Shown here: positions 8,507 to 16,944 of the stretch, one piece after another | Position numbering within the stretch: position 1 is the first letter of the stretch | How the letters are laid out: each line of letters begins with the position of its first letter | Assembly (NCBI GenBank): GCA_963705635.1 | Contig: CAVPKH010000003.1 | Coordinates: forward strand, 186,001 to 250,000 | Reading direction: 5' to 3' | DNA from: VRUE01 sp963705635 | Lineage (GTDB): Bacteria; Actinomycetota; Thermoleophilia; Solirubrobacterales; 70-9 | DNA length: 64,000 bases | Notes under the pieces: generated by a model | Seen by the model: only the letters and a program-made list of their open reading frames with translations | What the model was told of the DNA's origin: nothing | Database searches by the model: none | Made by a program: the position numbers and the translations under genes

Positions 8507-9031
8507 TTAGGGCAGGAACTGTTCGAGCAGGCCCTGGGCGGGGCCGAGGAAGCCTTCCAGGTCGCCGAGCAGCGAGCGAGCGTTGTTGACCAGTTCGATC
8601 GCCTGGTCGAGCGGGATGCTCTTGATCGTTTCGCGCAGGGGAACGGCGAGGAGCGGGTTGAGAGCGCCGGCCTCTTCGGCGTCGTTGACCGCGCGCAGGA
8701 GGCCGGCCCGGATCGCCTTGGCGAGCTCGGCGTCGTCGATTCCGTAGCGCTCGGTGAAGCGTTCGCGAGCCTGCGGCGTGGCCAGCGCCTGGACCAGGGT
8801 CTCCCTGCTCACGCCGAGCTGACAGGCGGCCCCGTCGAAGGCCGAGAGCGAGAACTGCTCGGCGATCTGGTCCAGCCCTTCCGGATTGCGCCAGGGCCGG
8901 TGCTGACAGGGGTCCTGGGTCTTGGCGGGCGCGTAGTCGGACCCTCCGGCGGCGAGGTAAATGCCGACGAGGGCGATCGCGGAGACGATCGCGCCGCCGA
9001 CCAGCACGCGGGCCCGCAGGGCCGCGCTCAC
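8507..9031 (-). CDS. Hypothetical membrane-anchored protein
   Basis: A 174-residue protein of unknown family. One N-terminal membrane segment (VLVGGAIVSAIALVGIYLAAGG) is followed by an external alpha-helical domain with two cysteines (DPCQHRP and AACQLG) that could form a disulfide. Its ATG overlaps the MFS stop by 4 bases, so it is translated with that transporter and is probably an accessory to it or to the envelope. Nothing in the sequence points to an enzyme. Confidence 0.6.
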   Translation of the reverse strand: MSAALRARVLVGGAIVSAIALVGIYLAAGGSDYAPAKTQDPCQHRPWRNPEGLDQIAEQFSLSAFDGAACQLGVSRETLVQALATPQARERFTERYGIDDAELAKAIRAGLLRAVNDAEEAGALNPLLAVPLRETIKSIPLDQAIELVNNARSLLGDLEGFLGPAQGLLEQFLP

Positions 9032-10398
9032 AGCTCGATCCTCCGCGAGAGGCCGATTGGGATCAGGGCGAGGAGGCCGAGCAGGGCGGCCAGGCCAAAG
9101 GAGGGGCTGAAGGCGTGGGTGGCGGCGCGATTGAGCTGATCCTGGAGTTCTTCGCGCAGCTGCACGACCTCGTCGCGTTCTTCGGGATCACTCGGCAGCG
9201 GCTCGAAAGCGGGGCCGATCGTCGGCACCTTCCCTCGCTCTCCTTCCAGGCGGGCCTCGATCCGCTGCGCCAGGTCGATCTTCAGCAGCGGCGGCACGCG
9301 CGAATCGAGGATCACCGCGGTGCCGGCGTTGATCGCGTCGTGGCGCTGCTCGGCGAGGTCGGAGGTGAAGACCGGGGTCAGCGCCAGCAGGCCGATGACA
9401 ACCCCGGCATGGCGAGCCGAGATCGTCCAGCCGCCGTGGATCGCCTGGGGGGAGCGGCCGTGAAGCGCGGTCTCGGTCAGGGCGGAGAGGACGAGCGCGA
9501 GCCCGATCCCGATCATCACCTGGGGCGGCAGGGTCAACGCCACCTCGGCCTTGGGCAGCAGCGCCAGGCCGCCGAGGCCGCCGGAGACGAGGATCGCCCC
9601 CGCCGCGGCGCGGGCCTTGGAGCTGGCAACGGCGCGGCCGAAGCGGCTGCCGACAAGGGCCGCGAGCGGCATCACGCTGACCACGATCGCCGCCCCGATC
9701 GGGCTCAAGCGCCAGCCTTCGATCAGCAGCAGGACGAGCAGGAAGAGCGCCGCCGCGATCGCCGCCGAGACCATCGCCAGCGCCAGGTTGGCGAGCAGGT
9801 GCGGGCGACCGGTCTGCCGCAGCTCGGAGGAGAGCACCCCGGTCGCCGCCTCGTGCTTGGCTACGGCGAGGATCGGCACCGCCGCGAGCAGGGCGATCGG
9901 CACCTGGATCAGGAAGATCGACTGCCAGGAGACCAGCTCGGTGAGCAGGCCGCCGACCGCCGGCCCCAGCGCCGCGCCGGTCGCGCCAGCGGTTGCCCAG
10001 AGCGCCGCCGCACGGCGCTCGGACCCCACGGTGGCCGGCAGCAGCTCCAGCACCGCGGTAACCGCGGCCGCACCGCCGAGCGCCTGCACGCAGCGGGCCG
10101 CGATCAGGGTGCTGAGCTGGTCCGAGGCGGCGCAGGCGAGCCCAGCCCCGGCGAAGATGGCGAGGCCGACCGCGGCGGCACGACCCGGGCCGACCCGGCG
10201 CGCGAGGTGGGCAGCCGGGACGGCGGCCAGCGCCATCACCAGGTTGAAGGAGATGAGGACCCAGGTGACCCCGGCGACGCTGGTGTCGAGCTCGCGGTAG
10301 ATCTCGGGCAGGGCGAGGACGACGATCGAGGAATCGGCCAGGACCAGGCCAACGGCGAGCGCCAGGGCCGTAACGCGAGGTCGCGGCGCCGCGCTCAC
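9028..10398 (-). CDS. MFS transporter (DHA2-like drug:H+ antiporter family)
   Basis: A 456-residue polytopic inner-membrane transporter. Residues in the second helix and loop (LAVGLVLADSSIVVLALPEIYRELD in two parts) and the motif A-like loop LARRVGPGRAAAVG, then GAALGPAVGGLL (motif C-like), fit the DHA2 branch of multidrug MFS pumps. It has an unusual charged segment of about 80 residues (RIEARLEGERGKVPTIG...REELQDQLNRA) before the last helix, probably an external loop. The GTG at 10398 overlaps the SLT stop (GTGA). The longer ATG/GTG extensions upstream overlap that gene and are rejected. The substrate is unknown. Confidence 0.82.
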   Translation of the reverse strand: MSAAPRPRVTALALAVGLVLADSSIVVLALPEIYRELDTSVAGVTWVLISFNLVMALAAVPAAHLARRVGPGRAAAVGLAIFAGAGLACAASDQLSTLIAARCVQALGGAAAVTAVLELLPATVGSERRAAALWATAGATGAALGPAVGGLLTELVSWQSIFLIQVPIALLAAVPILAVAKHEAATGVLSSELRQTGRPHLLANLALAMVSAAIAAALFLLVLLLIEGWRLSPIGAAIVVSVMPLAALVGSRFGRAVASSKARAAAGAILVSGGLGGLALLPKAEVALTLPPQVMIGIGLALVLSALTETALHGRSPQAIHGGWTISARHAGVVIGLLALTPVFTSDLAEQRHDAINAGTAVILDSRVPPLLKIDLAQRIEARLEGERGKVPTIGPAFEPLPSDPEERDEVVQLREELQDQLNRAATHAFSPSFGLAALLGLLALIPIGLSRRIEL

Positions 10399-10973
10399 CG
10401 GTAGCCCAGCTCCCTCGCGTACTCGTCGCGATATGCCCGCTGCTTGTCGAGCACCTCTTCGACGTAGGCACGGGTTTCGGGGAAGGCGATGTCGTCCACG
10501 GTCAGACCGCTGCCACCCCATCTGTCGACGTTCGTCGGCCCGGCGTTGTAAGCGGCGAGGGCGGCGATCACGTCGCCGTCGTAGCGATCGAGCAGTTCGC
10601 GCAAGCGAAAGGTGCCGTAGCGAATGTTGATTTCGGGGTCGGAGAGGTCACCGAGCTTGAAGGTGGTGCCGCCGCTGTGGCGCTCGACGTCCTGCGCGGT
10701 CTCGGGGGTGATCTGCATCAGGCCGCGCGCGCCGGCGCTGGAGGTGCGATCGCTGAACTTGGACTCGGAGTAGATCACCGCGGCGATCAGCGCCGCGTCG
10801 ACGCCCTTTTCATGCGACTGCTCGCGGATCACGTCCTCGTGGCGCAGGGGCAGGGTGAGCTCTTGGATCGCCCTGTCCACGGTCCCCCGGAAGAAAAGCA
10901 CGAGGACGACGATAGAGGCGATGACAACCGCACCCCCAATCGCCAGACGTCGCCCCTGCCTCCCCCGCTTCAT
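10395..10973 (-). CDS. Lytic transglycosylase (SLT domain), membrane anchored
   Basis: A 192-residue single-domain lytic transglycosylase that cleaves the MurNAc-GlcNAc bond in peptidoglycan. An N-terminal anchor (VVIASIVVLVLFFRG) is followed by the SLT catalytic domain with the catalytic Glu in IYSESKF, then SSAGARGLMQITPETA and AAYNAGPTNVDRWGG, all hallmarks of the soluble lytic transglycosylase fold. It overlaps coaE upstream and the MFS gene downstream by 4 bases each, so all three are probably one translationally coupled unit. Confidence 0.9.
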   Translation of the reverse strand: MKRGRQGRRLAIGGAVVIASIVVLVLFFRGTVDRAIQELTLPLRHEDVIREQSHEKGVDAALIAAVIYSESKFSDRTSSAGARGLMQITPETAQDVERHSGGTTFKLGDLSDPEINIRYGTFRLRELLDRYDGDVIAALAAYNAGPTNVDRWGGSGLTVDDIAFPETRAYVEEVLDKQRAYRDEYARELGYR

Positions 10974-11548
10974 CCACCCAGCTTGGCGACCAGCGCGGAT
11001 AGTCGCCGCTCCAAGTCCTCGAAGGTGCCGTCGTTCTCGATCACGTGCTCGGCCCGGGCCGCCTTCTCCTCCTGGTCGAGCTGGCGCGCCTCGCGTTCGC
11101 CGACCAGGGCGTGGCCGCGCGCCTCGGCGCGCGCACGCCGCGCCTCATCGGGGGCGACCACGGCGATGGTCGTGTCGAAGACCGGCGCCATCTCCCCCTC
11201 GAACAGCAGCGGCACCTCGACCACGGCGAGCTTGGTCTCATCGCCCAGCGAGCTGAGCCAAGCGCCGATCCGTTCCCCCACCAGCGGGTGGATCTGGGCC
11301 TCCAGCCAGGCGAGCTCGTCGGGATCGGCGAAGACGACTTCGCCGATCTTGGTGCGATCGACCCGGCCACCGGGCGCCACCTCCCCTCCCCAGCGCTCGC
11401 TCAGCCGACCGAGCAGCGGCTCGGAATCGAGCAGCTCGTGGACGACGGCGTCGCTGGAGATGGTCGCGGCCCCCAAACGCTCAAAGACGGCAAGCGATGT
11501 GGACTTCCCAGCCGCAATACCACCGGTCAACCCGATAGTCAGCGGCAC
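10970..11548 (-). CDS. coaE: Dephospho-CoA kinase
   Basis: CoaE (192 residues) phosphorylates the 3'-OH of dephospho-CoA in the last step of coenzyme A synthesis. The P-loop GLTGGIAAGKS is at residues 6-16. The substrate-binding segment ISSDAVVHELL, WLEAQIHPLV and VVEVPLLFEG are the conserved blocks of the family. The length is typical of a single-domain CoaE; the fused C-terminal domain seen in mycobacteria is absent. The start is GTG at 11548, six bases downstream of the rpsA stop. Confidence 0.94.
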   Translation of the reverse strand: MPLTIGLTGGIAAGKSTSLAVFERLGAATISSDAVVHELLDSEPLLGRLSERWGGEVAPGGRVDRTKIGEVVFADPDELAWLEAQIHPLVGERIGAWLSSLGDETKLAVVEVPLLFEGEMAPVFDTTIAVVAPDEARRARAEARGHALVGEREARQLDQEEKAARAEHVIENDGTFEDLERRLSALVAKLGG

Positions 11549-11554
11549 AGCGAG

Positions 11555-13039
11555 CTAGGACTCGGAGGGCGCCTCGGCCGACTCAGCCTCGTCGTCGGAC
11601 GCCTCGGCATCCGCAGCGGGCTCCTCGGCATCCGCAGCGGGCTCCTCGGCAGCAGCCGGAGCCTCGGCCTCGACAGCAGCAGGCTCCTCAGCCTCGACAG
11701 CGGGCGGCTCGGCCTCCGCAGCGGGCTCCTCGGCGGCCGCAACCTCAGCCTCAGCGGCGGGCGCCTCAGCGGGCTCCTCCTCAGCGGCCGGCTCAGCCGC
11801 GGCGGCCGACTCAGTCGCCTCCGCAGCGGGCTCCTCCGCGGCCTCGGCAGCGCCCTCGGCAGCCGCCGCATCCTGAATCTGCGCGCCGAGGTCGCCCATC
11901 GGCATCTTCTGCTCCTCGACCTGCTTGATGCTGAGCGAGAGCCGCCGCCGCTCCTCGTCGATCTCGAGAATCTTGACGTTGAGGGTGGTGCCCGGCTCGA
12001 CCACCTCACTTGGGCTCTCGACGTGATGGTCGGCAAGCTCGGAGATGTGAACCAGGCCCTCGACGCCCGGCAGGATCTCGACGAAGGCGCCGAAGGCGAC
12101 GACCTTGGTCACCGCGCCCTCGAGCACGTCGCCGGGGCGGTGGGCGCTGATCACGCGCTGCCAGGGGTCCTCCTGGGTCTGCTTCAGGCCCAGTGAGATG
12201 CGCTGGCGGTCGCGGTCGATGTCGAGCACCTTGATCCGCACGGTGTTGCCGATCGCCACCACCTCGGAGGGGTGGTTGACGTGGCTCCAGGAAAGCTCGG
12301 AGATGTGGATCAGGCCGTCGATGCCATCGAGGTCGACGAAAGCGCCGAAGTCGACGATGTTGGAGATCTTGCCCTCGACCACCTGGCCGGGCTCGAGGCG
12401 CCCGAGGATCTGCTCGCGCACCTCCTTGCGCTCTTCCTCCAGGACCGCGCGGCGGGAGAGCACGACGTTGTTGCGACTGCGGTTGAGCTCGATCACTTTG
12501 CACTCGAGCGTCTGGCCCATGAACTCGTCGAGGTTGTGGACGCGGCGGATGTCGACCAGCGAGGCGGGCAGGAAGCCGCGCACCCCGAGGTCGAGGATGA
12601 GGCCGCCCTTGACGACCTCGATCACGTTGCCTTCGACCGGTTCACCCGACTCGGCTGCGGCCTCGATGCGGCGCCAGGCCTTCTCGAAGCGGGCGCGCTT
12701 CTTGGAGAGGACCAGGCGGCCGTCGGAGTCTTCCTTGGTGAGGACGAGAGCGTCGACCTCCTCGCCCTGCTCGACCTCGTCGGCCGGGTTGACCGACTTG
12801 CGGATCGAGAGCTCGTGCGAGGGAATGACGCCCTCGGACTTGTAGCCGATGTCGACGAGGACCTCGTCTTTGTCGATCCGCACGACCTTGCCCTTGACGA
12901 CGTCGCCCTCCTCGAAGGAGACCATCGTCGCCGCGTAATTCGGGACTATCTTGCCGTCGATTTCGAGCAGCAGCCCGTTGGATCCATCAACTGGCGTGCC
13001 GGTCGGCGCAGGAGCAATCAATGTGTCGGTCGGGGACAC
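11555..13039 (-). CDS. rpsA: 30S ribosomal protein S1
   Basis: A 494-residue S1 with four S1 (OB-fold) RNA-binding domains: about residues 43-110 (GDVVKGKVVRIDKDEVLVDI), 128-195, 213-285 (VVEGKISNIVDFGAFVDLDG) and 300-370 (VLEGAVTKVVAFGAFVEILPG). This is the four-domain form usual in actinobacteria. The last 120 residues are an Ala/Glu/Pro-rich acidic tail built from repeats of EEPAAEAE-like units. The matching DNA at 11610-11860 is low-complexity. GTG 13039 gives the usual N-terminal lead before the first domain. It is divergent from the flavin oxidoreductase with only 39 bases between the starts. Confidence 0.95.
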   Translation of the reverse strand: MSPTDTLIAPAPTGTPVDGSNGLLLEIDGKIVPNYAATMVSFEEGDVVKGKVVRIDKDEVLVDIGYKSEGVIPSHELSIRKSVNPADEVEQGEEVDALVLTKEDSDGRLVLSKKRARFEKAWRRIEAAAESGEPVEGNVIEVVKGGLILDLGVRGFLPASLVDIRRVHNLDEFMGQTLECKVIELNRSRNNVVLSRRAVLEEERKEVREQILGRLEPGQVVEGKISNIVDFGAFVDLDGIDGLIHISELSWSHVNHPSEVVAIGNTVRIKVLDIDRDRQRISLGLKQTQEDPWQRVISAHRPGDVLEGAVTKVVAFGAFVEILPGVEGLVHISELADHHVESPSEVVEPGTTLNVKILEIDEERRRLSLSIKQVEEQKMPMGDLGAQIQDAAAAEGAAEAAEEPAAEATESAAAAEPAAEEEPAEAPAAEAEVAAAEEPAAEAEPPAVEAEEPAAVEAEAPAAAEEPAADAEEPAADAEASDDEAESAEAPSES

Positions 13040-13078
13040 GGCGCAGAACTATTGCAGACACGGATACCCTTGGCGGTC

Positions 13079-14281
13079 GTGCCTGTCAGAGCGACCAAAC
13101 GCGGCGAGGAGCGAACCCCCCTCGACGGCCGCCGTGATCTGCTGATTTGCGGGGCCAGCTTCGCCGGTCTCGCGGTCGCGCGCGAGCTGGCCGGCAGCGG
13201 CGCCGACGTGCTGATCATCGACCGTTACGAGATCGGCGAGCGGCAGACCTCGGCCTGCGGCATCCCCACCGAGTGGCTGCGGGCGATGGGCCTGATGGCG
13301 GCCGAGCGCCAGCGCTTCGACTCGCTGCTGATGCACACCCCCCACGGCGACAGCCGCTACCGGCTGCCCTGGACCTTCTCGACCTTCGACTACCGCGAGC
13401 TCTGCGAGCTGCTCTGGCGCGACTGCGACGCCAGCTTCGAGACCGCCAAGGTGAACGGCCGGGCGCGACCGGCCAACGGCGACGGGGCAATCGCGATCGA
13501 TACCGACCGCGGCGTCATCACCGCCCCGCTCGTCGTCGACGCGCTCGGCTGGCGCCGCATGCTGGCCAGCGGCGACGGCTTCCAGCCGCCCGACGCGCCG
13601 CTCTCACGCGGCCTCGAGGTCCACCCCGAGGGCGGGGGCGACGACCTCGAGATCTGGATCGACCGCCGCTACGTGCCCGCCGGCTACGGCTGGTCGTTCC
13701 CGGCGAAGGACGAGCTGCGGATCGGCGTCGGCTCCTTCGACCCCCGCTTCCACGTCCGCAAGACGACCGAGCTGCTGGCCGAGGACCTCGGCAGCGACCG
13801 CGTCCGCTATCAGGGCAACTGGATCCCCCACGAGCTGCGCCGCGGCACCGAGGGCGGCGTCTTCTTCGCCGGCGACTCGGCCGGCCACTGCCTGCCGCTC
13901 AGCGCCGAGGGAATCCGCACGGCGCTCTACTTCGGCATCGCCCTCGGCCGCGAGCTGCGCGGCGTCGTCGAGGGCTGGCAGGACCGCGAGCAGGCCGCGA
14001 CCCGCTACGCCGAGTTCAACGACTCGCACGAGTGGAAGTTCCGCTGGATGCTGCGGGTGCAGCGCCTGGTGCCGAGGATCCCACCGCGGATCCTCGGGCC
14101 ACTGGTCCGCCTGCTCGGCGCCAAGCGCTTCATCGCCTGGTCCTTCGACCACTACCTGCAGATCGCCCCGCCCGAGTTCGCCGGCTCAGCGAACGATCAG
14201 AACGGTGCCGGCCAAGAGCAGGACGACGCCGGCGATGCGCTCGGGGCTGAGCGCGACCTGGTCGAGGCCAAACAGTCCTAG
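13079..14281 (+). CDS. FAD-dependent oxidoreductase, geranylgeranyl reductase-like
   Basis: A 400-residue flavoprotein. The Rossmann FAD motif is LLICGASFAGLAVARELAG near residues 20-40, followed by the acidic end of beta-2 (VLIID). The second FAD motif is GGVFFAGDSAGHCLPLSAEG at about 260-280, the pattern of the geranylgeranyl reductase/halogenase group that reduces isoprenoid double bonds or hydroxylates aromatics. The CxxG-like spot TSACGIPTEWL is also seen in reductase members. The substrate is unassigned. Its 3' end overlaps the convergent DMT gene by 96 bases, so the last 30 residues are read from antisense DNA of that gene. Confidence 0.78.
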   Translation: MPVRATKRGEERTPLDGRRDLLICGASFAGLAVARELAGSGADVLIIDRYEIGERQTSACGIPTEWLRAMGLMAAERQRFDSLLMHTPHGDSRYRLPWTFSTFDYRELCELLWRDCDASFETAKVNGRARPANGDGAIAIDTDRGVITAPLVVDALGWRRMLASGDGFQPPDAPLSRGLEVHPEGGGDDLEIWIDRRYVPAGYGWSFPAKDELRIGVGSFDPRFHVRKTTELLAEDLGSDRVRYQGNWIPHELRRGTEGGVFFAGDSAGHCLPLSAEGIRTALYFGIALGRELRGVVEGWQDREQAATRYAEFNDSHEWKFRWMLRVQRLVPRIPPRILGPLVRLLGAKRFIAWSFDHYLQIAPPEFAGSANDQNGAGQEQDDAGDALGAERDLVEAKQS

Positions 14282-14623
14282 CCGGTCGATCAGCACCGAA
14301 AAGGTGAGCTGGCCGGTCACGGTCGCCGCCGCAACGCCTCCGGCGCCGATCGCGGAAACGGCAATCAGCGCGTTGGAGACGTAGATAGCGCCCAGCAGCC
14401 CGCCGAGCAGGTAGTACCAGCTGACGTCGAAGGTCGAGCCCAGCCCGCCCGCCTTGCCGCTGAGCACGACGATCGCCGCGAGCGCGACCGTGCCGACGAA
14501 GAAGGAGACCAGCGCCGCCTGCAGCCCGCCGGTCGCCCGGCCCAGGCCGGCGTTGATCGGCGCCTGCAGGGCGATCAGGCCACCGGCAGCGGCGGTGAGC
14601 AGGACGGCAAGCCCCCTATCCAT
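14186..14623 (-). CDS. DMT superfamily transporter, YdcZ/DUF606 type
   Basis: A 145-residue protein with five hydrophobic segments and the pattern of the small half-size DMT proteins (DUF606, YdcZ): LIALQAPINAGLGRATG near the N-terminus, YYLLGGLLGAIYVSNAL, and ATVTGQLTFSVLIDRLGLFG. These proteins usually work as dimers, and their substrates are mostly unknown. Its 3' end overlaps the flavin oxidoreductase tail on the other strand. Confidence 0.8.
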   Translation of the reverse strand: MDRGLAVLLTAAAGGLIALQAPINAGLGRATGGLQAALVSFFVGTVALAAIVVLSGKAGGLGSTFDVSWYYLLGGLLGAIYVSNALIAVSAIGAGGVAAATVTGQLTFSVLIDRLGLFGLDQVALSPERIAGVVLLLAGTVLIVR

Positions 14624-14635
14624 CCTTCCTCCTCG

Positions 14636-14686
14636 CGAACTGCATCAAATTCCCCCTCCGGCGGATTGGGGATTTGACGCAGTTCG
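14636..14686. repeat. Imperfect inverted repeat between DMT and sigma-factor genes
   Basis: Arms CGAACTGCATCAAAT (from 14636) and ATTTGACGCAGTTCG (to 14686) pair with one mismatch and are extended by a CCCC/GGGG block. The loop is about 12 bases. It lies between divergent genes, 13 bases upstream of the DMT ATG and 110 upstream of the sigma-factor ATG. It could be an operator or a hairpin element; the sequence does not decide. Confidence 0.5.
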
Positions 14687-14795
14687 GGCGAATCGCCGTG
14701 ATCTTCGTTTCTGCGGCGTGTTGCATCGATACGAGCAAGGTCGGTGAACCGTCCTGCTGTCATATCAGTAACCCGAAGGGACCATCGAACCGCGG

Positions 14796-16220
14796 ATGCC
14801 ACCTCCAGCCGAGACCTTTGCCTCCCGCCTCTTCCTAGGCCCGGCGCTGCGCACGCAGCCCGACCGCCGCTTGGTCACGCTTGTGCGCGAGGGCTACGAG
14901 AGTGCCTTCGAGGAGATCGTGCGGCGCTACGGCAAGCCGCTGACGCGTTACGCGGCCGCCATCGTCGGCTCACGGGGCGAGGACGTCACCCAGGAAGCCT
15001 TCTCCAAGGCGCTGCTGGCCCTGCGCCGCGACGGCAACGAGATCGAGCTGCGTCCCTGGCTGTTCCGGATCGTCCGCAACACGGCGCTCAACGACCTGCG
15101 CGACAGCCCACCCACTCCGGAGCTGCTGGCCGGGGCGATCGCCGCTGGCGGCAACCCGGCCGAGGTGCTGGAGCGCCGCGAGGAGCTCAAGGATCTGATG
15201 CAGCGCCTGCAATCGCTGCCCGAGCCGCAGCGGGCGGCAATCGTGATGCGGGAGATGGAAGGTCTCAGCCACGAGGAGATCGCGGCAGCGCTGGGCGTGA
15301 GCGGTGGCGCCGCCCGCCAGTCGATTCACCGGGCGAGACAGGCGCTGCGCGGCGCAGCCGGGGCGCTGGTACCGCTGCCGCTGCTGAAGGCGCTGCTGGT
15401 CGGCAGTGCCATGGGCACCGGGGAGGTCGCGGCCGGGGCCGCCGGAGTGGGCGGAGCCGCTGGGGCGGGAGTGGCGATCAAGGCGGCGGCGGCAACCGTT
15501 CTGGTCGCCGGGGCCGTCGGCGCCGGCGTGGCGATCCACGACGGCCGGCAGGGCGGTCGCGCCCAGGCACCGGTGGCGTCGAAGAGCGCCGCCCTCGACC
15601 GAGCCGCGACGGAGTCGGCGTTCACGACCCCTGCGGAAACGGACCCTTCCGGGAGCAAGGGCGGCGGAGGCGGCGATCGCCACGGCAGCGAGCCCGGCGA
15701 CGATCGCGATGGCCACGGAGCAGAGCGGGGAGACGATCGCGGTGGTCACAGTGGCCCGTCCAGCGGGGGTCGTGGTGAGTCAGGCGAGGACTTGGGGGAC
15801 GACCACGGAGGCGGTGGCGAGAGCGGTGGCGGCCACGGCGGGTCCCCTGGACCAGACGACGACCGTGGCGATCACGGTGGCTCTTCCGGGCACGGTGAGT
15901 CATCCGGACACGGCGGAGGACCGGGCTCGAGCGGCGGCGGTGAGGACCACGGGGGGACGCCCCAAGACGAGTCGCCCGATCACGGCGGTAGCTCTGGTGG
16001 GTCAAGCGGGGGCTCCGGCAGCGGCGGCTCCGACGACTTCGCGTCCGGGGGCGGCAGCGGGTCGAGCGGCGGCTCCGATCCCAGCGAGGGCTCGGCAACC
16101 CCCACAGGGGACAGCAGCGGCAGCGGCCTGAGCGAAGGATCCGACTTGAGCGGATCGGGCTCGGAATCAGAGCCCGACGACGGCTCTGGCGGCGGTGGCG
16201 GGAGCCACGGCGGCGCCTGA
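14796..16220 (+). CDS. ECF sigma factor with membrane segment and Gly/Asp/His-rich tail
   Basis: Residues about 28-95 form sigma region 2 (YESAFEEIVRRYGKPLTRYA, DVTQEAFSKALLALRR, LRPWLFRIVRNTALNDLR). Residues about 135-185 form region 4 (LPEPQRAAIVMREMEGLSH, HEEIAAALGVSGGAARQSIH). The protein then has a hydrophobic segment at about 220-245 (AAAATVLVAGAVGAGVAIHDG) and some 220 residues that are almost only Gly, Ser, Asp, His and Glu (GDDHGGGGESGGGHGGSPG). The total is 474 residues against about 180-200 for a plain ECF factor. A membrane-fixed sigma factor with an external, possibly metal-binding tail is an inference. The next gene encodes a secreted protein with a similar Asp/His-rich composition and may be a target. 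Confidence 0.82.
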   Translation: MPPPAETFASRLFLGPALRTQPDRRLVTLVREGYESAFEEIVRRYGKPLTRYAAAIVGSRGEDVTQEAFSKALLALRRDGNEIELRPWLFRIVRNTALNDLRDSPPTPELLAGAIAAGGNPAEVLERREELKDLMQRLQSLPEPQRAAIVMREMEGLSHEEIAAALGVSGGAARQSIHRARQALRGAAGALVPLPLLKALLVGSAMGTGEVAAGAAGVGGAAGAGVAIKAAAATVLVAGAVGAGVAIHDGRQGGRAQAPVASKSAALDRAATESAFTTPAETDPSGSKGGGGGDRHGSEPGDDRDGHGAERGDDRGGHSGPSSGGRGESGEDLGDDHGGGGESGGGHGGSPGPDDDRGDHGGSSGHGESSGHGGGPGSSGGGEDHGGTPQDESPDHGGSSGGSSGGSGSGGSDDFASGGGSGSSGGSDPSEGSATPTGDSSGSGLSEGSDLSGSGSESEPDDGSGGGGGSHGGA

Positions 16221-16298
16221 GCCGATCGATTCGTGATCTTCGCCGCCCCCTTGGGTTGTGGTGGCAAGAGCGTCTTTTCACCAACCAAGGAGGAAACG

Positions 16299-16943
16299 AT
16301 GATTCGCCCCCACGCAAGACGAGCCCGCGCCGGTCTCGCGCTGGTCGCGGCAGGCCTGCTCGCGATGCTGGCGCTGCCGGGAATCGCCGCCGCCAAGGAC
16401 GGCAACCACGATCGCATCCCGGATCGCTGGGAGACGCGACATCACCTTTCCCTCGACCTCAACCAAGCCGGTCGAGACCAGGATCGCGACCACCTCCGCA
16501 ACCGCGCCGAGTTCCTCGCCGACGACGATCCGCGCGATCGCGACAGCGACGACGACGGCGTCATCGACGGCGACGAGAGGGCTGGCACGATCCAGGCCTT
16601 CGACGCCGAGACGGGACGGCTGACGATCGCCCTCTTCGGCGGCGACACGATCAGCGGCCTGGTCACCGAGCGGACCAAGATCAAGTGCGAGGACGAGCAC
16701 TCACCCGACGTGACGACGCGCGCCCGCCACGGCGAGAGCGAGCCGGGCGACGACCACGGCGGTGACGACAGCTCCGGACCGGGCTCGTCGCACTCGGGCC
16801 GCGGCCCGAGCGGCCATGACGACCACGGCACCGGCGCCAACTGCACGACCTCCGACCTGATCGTCGGCGCCGTCGTCGAGGAGGCCGATCTGGAGCTCGA
16901 GCACGGCGTCGCCAGCTTCGACGAGGTCGAGCTGGCCGACTGA
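16299..16943 (+). CDS. Secreted Asp-rich protein with calcium-binding-like repeats
   Basis: A 214-residue protein with a clear signal peptide (ARAGLALVAAGLLAMLALPG, cleavage after AAA near residue 32). The mature part starts with thrombospondin type 3-like Ca-binding runs (DGNHDRIPDRWE, DQDRDHLRNRAEF, DRDSDDDGVIDGDE), then a small beta domain (GRLTIALFGGDTISGLV), then a Gly/Asp/His/Ser-rich stretch. It has a strong AGGAGG ribosome site 8 bases before ATG 16299. It follows the membrane-anchored sigma factor and shares its unusual composition, so the two are likely linked. Function is unknown. Confidence 0.72.
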   Translation: MIRPHARRARAGLALVAAGLLAMLALPGIAAAKDGNHDRIPDRWETRHHLSLDLNQAGRDQDRDHLRNRAEFLADDDPRDRDSDDDGVIDGDERAGTIQAFDAETGRLTIALFGGDTISGLVTERTKIKCEDEHSPDVTTRARHGESEPGDDHGGDDSSGPGSSHSGRGPSGHDDHGTGANCTTSDLIVGAVVEEADLELEHGVASFDEVELAD

Positions 16944-16944
16944 G

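Noticed and set aside
11600..11870. Repeat-rich DNA near the 3' end of rpsA as a separate repeat element
   Set aside because: It is explained by the Ala/Glu/Pro-rich coding tail of S1, which stays in frame.
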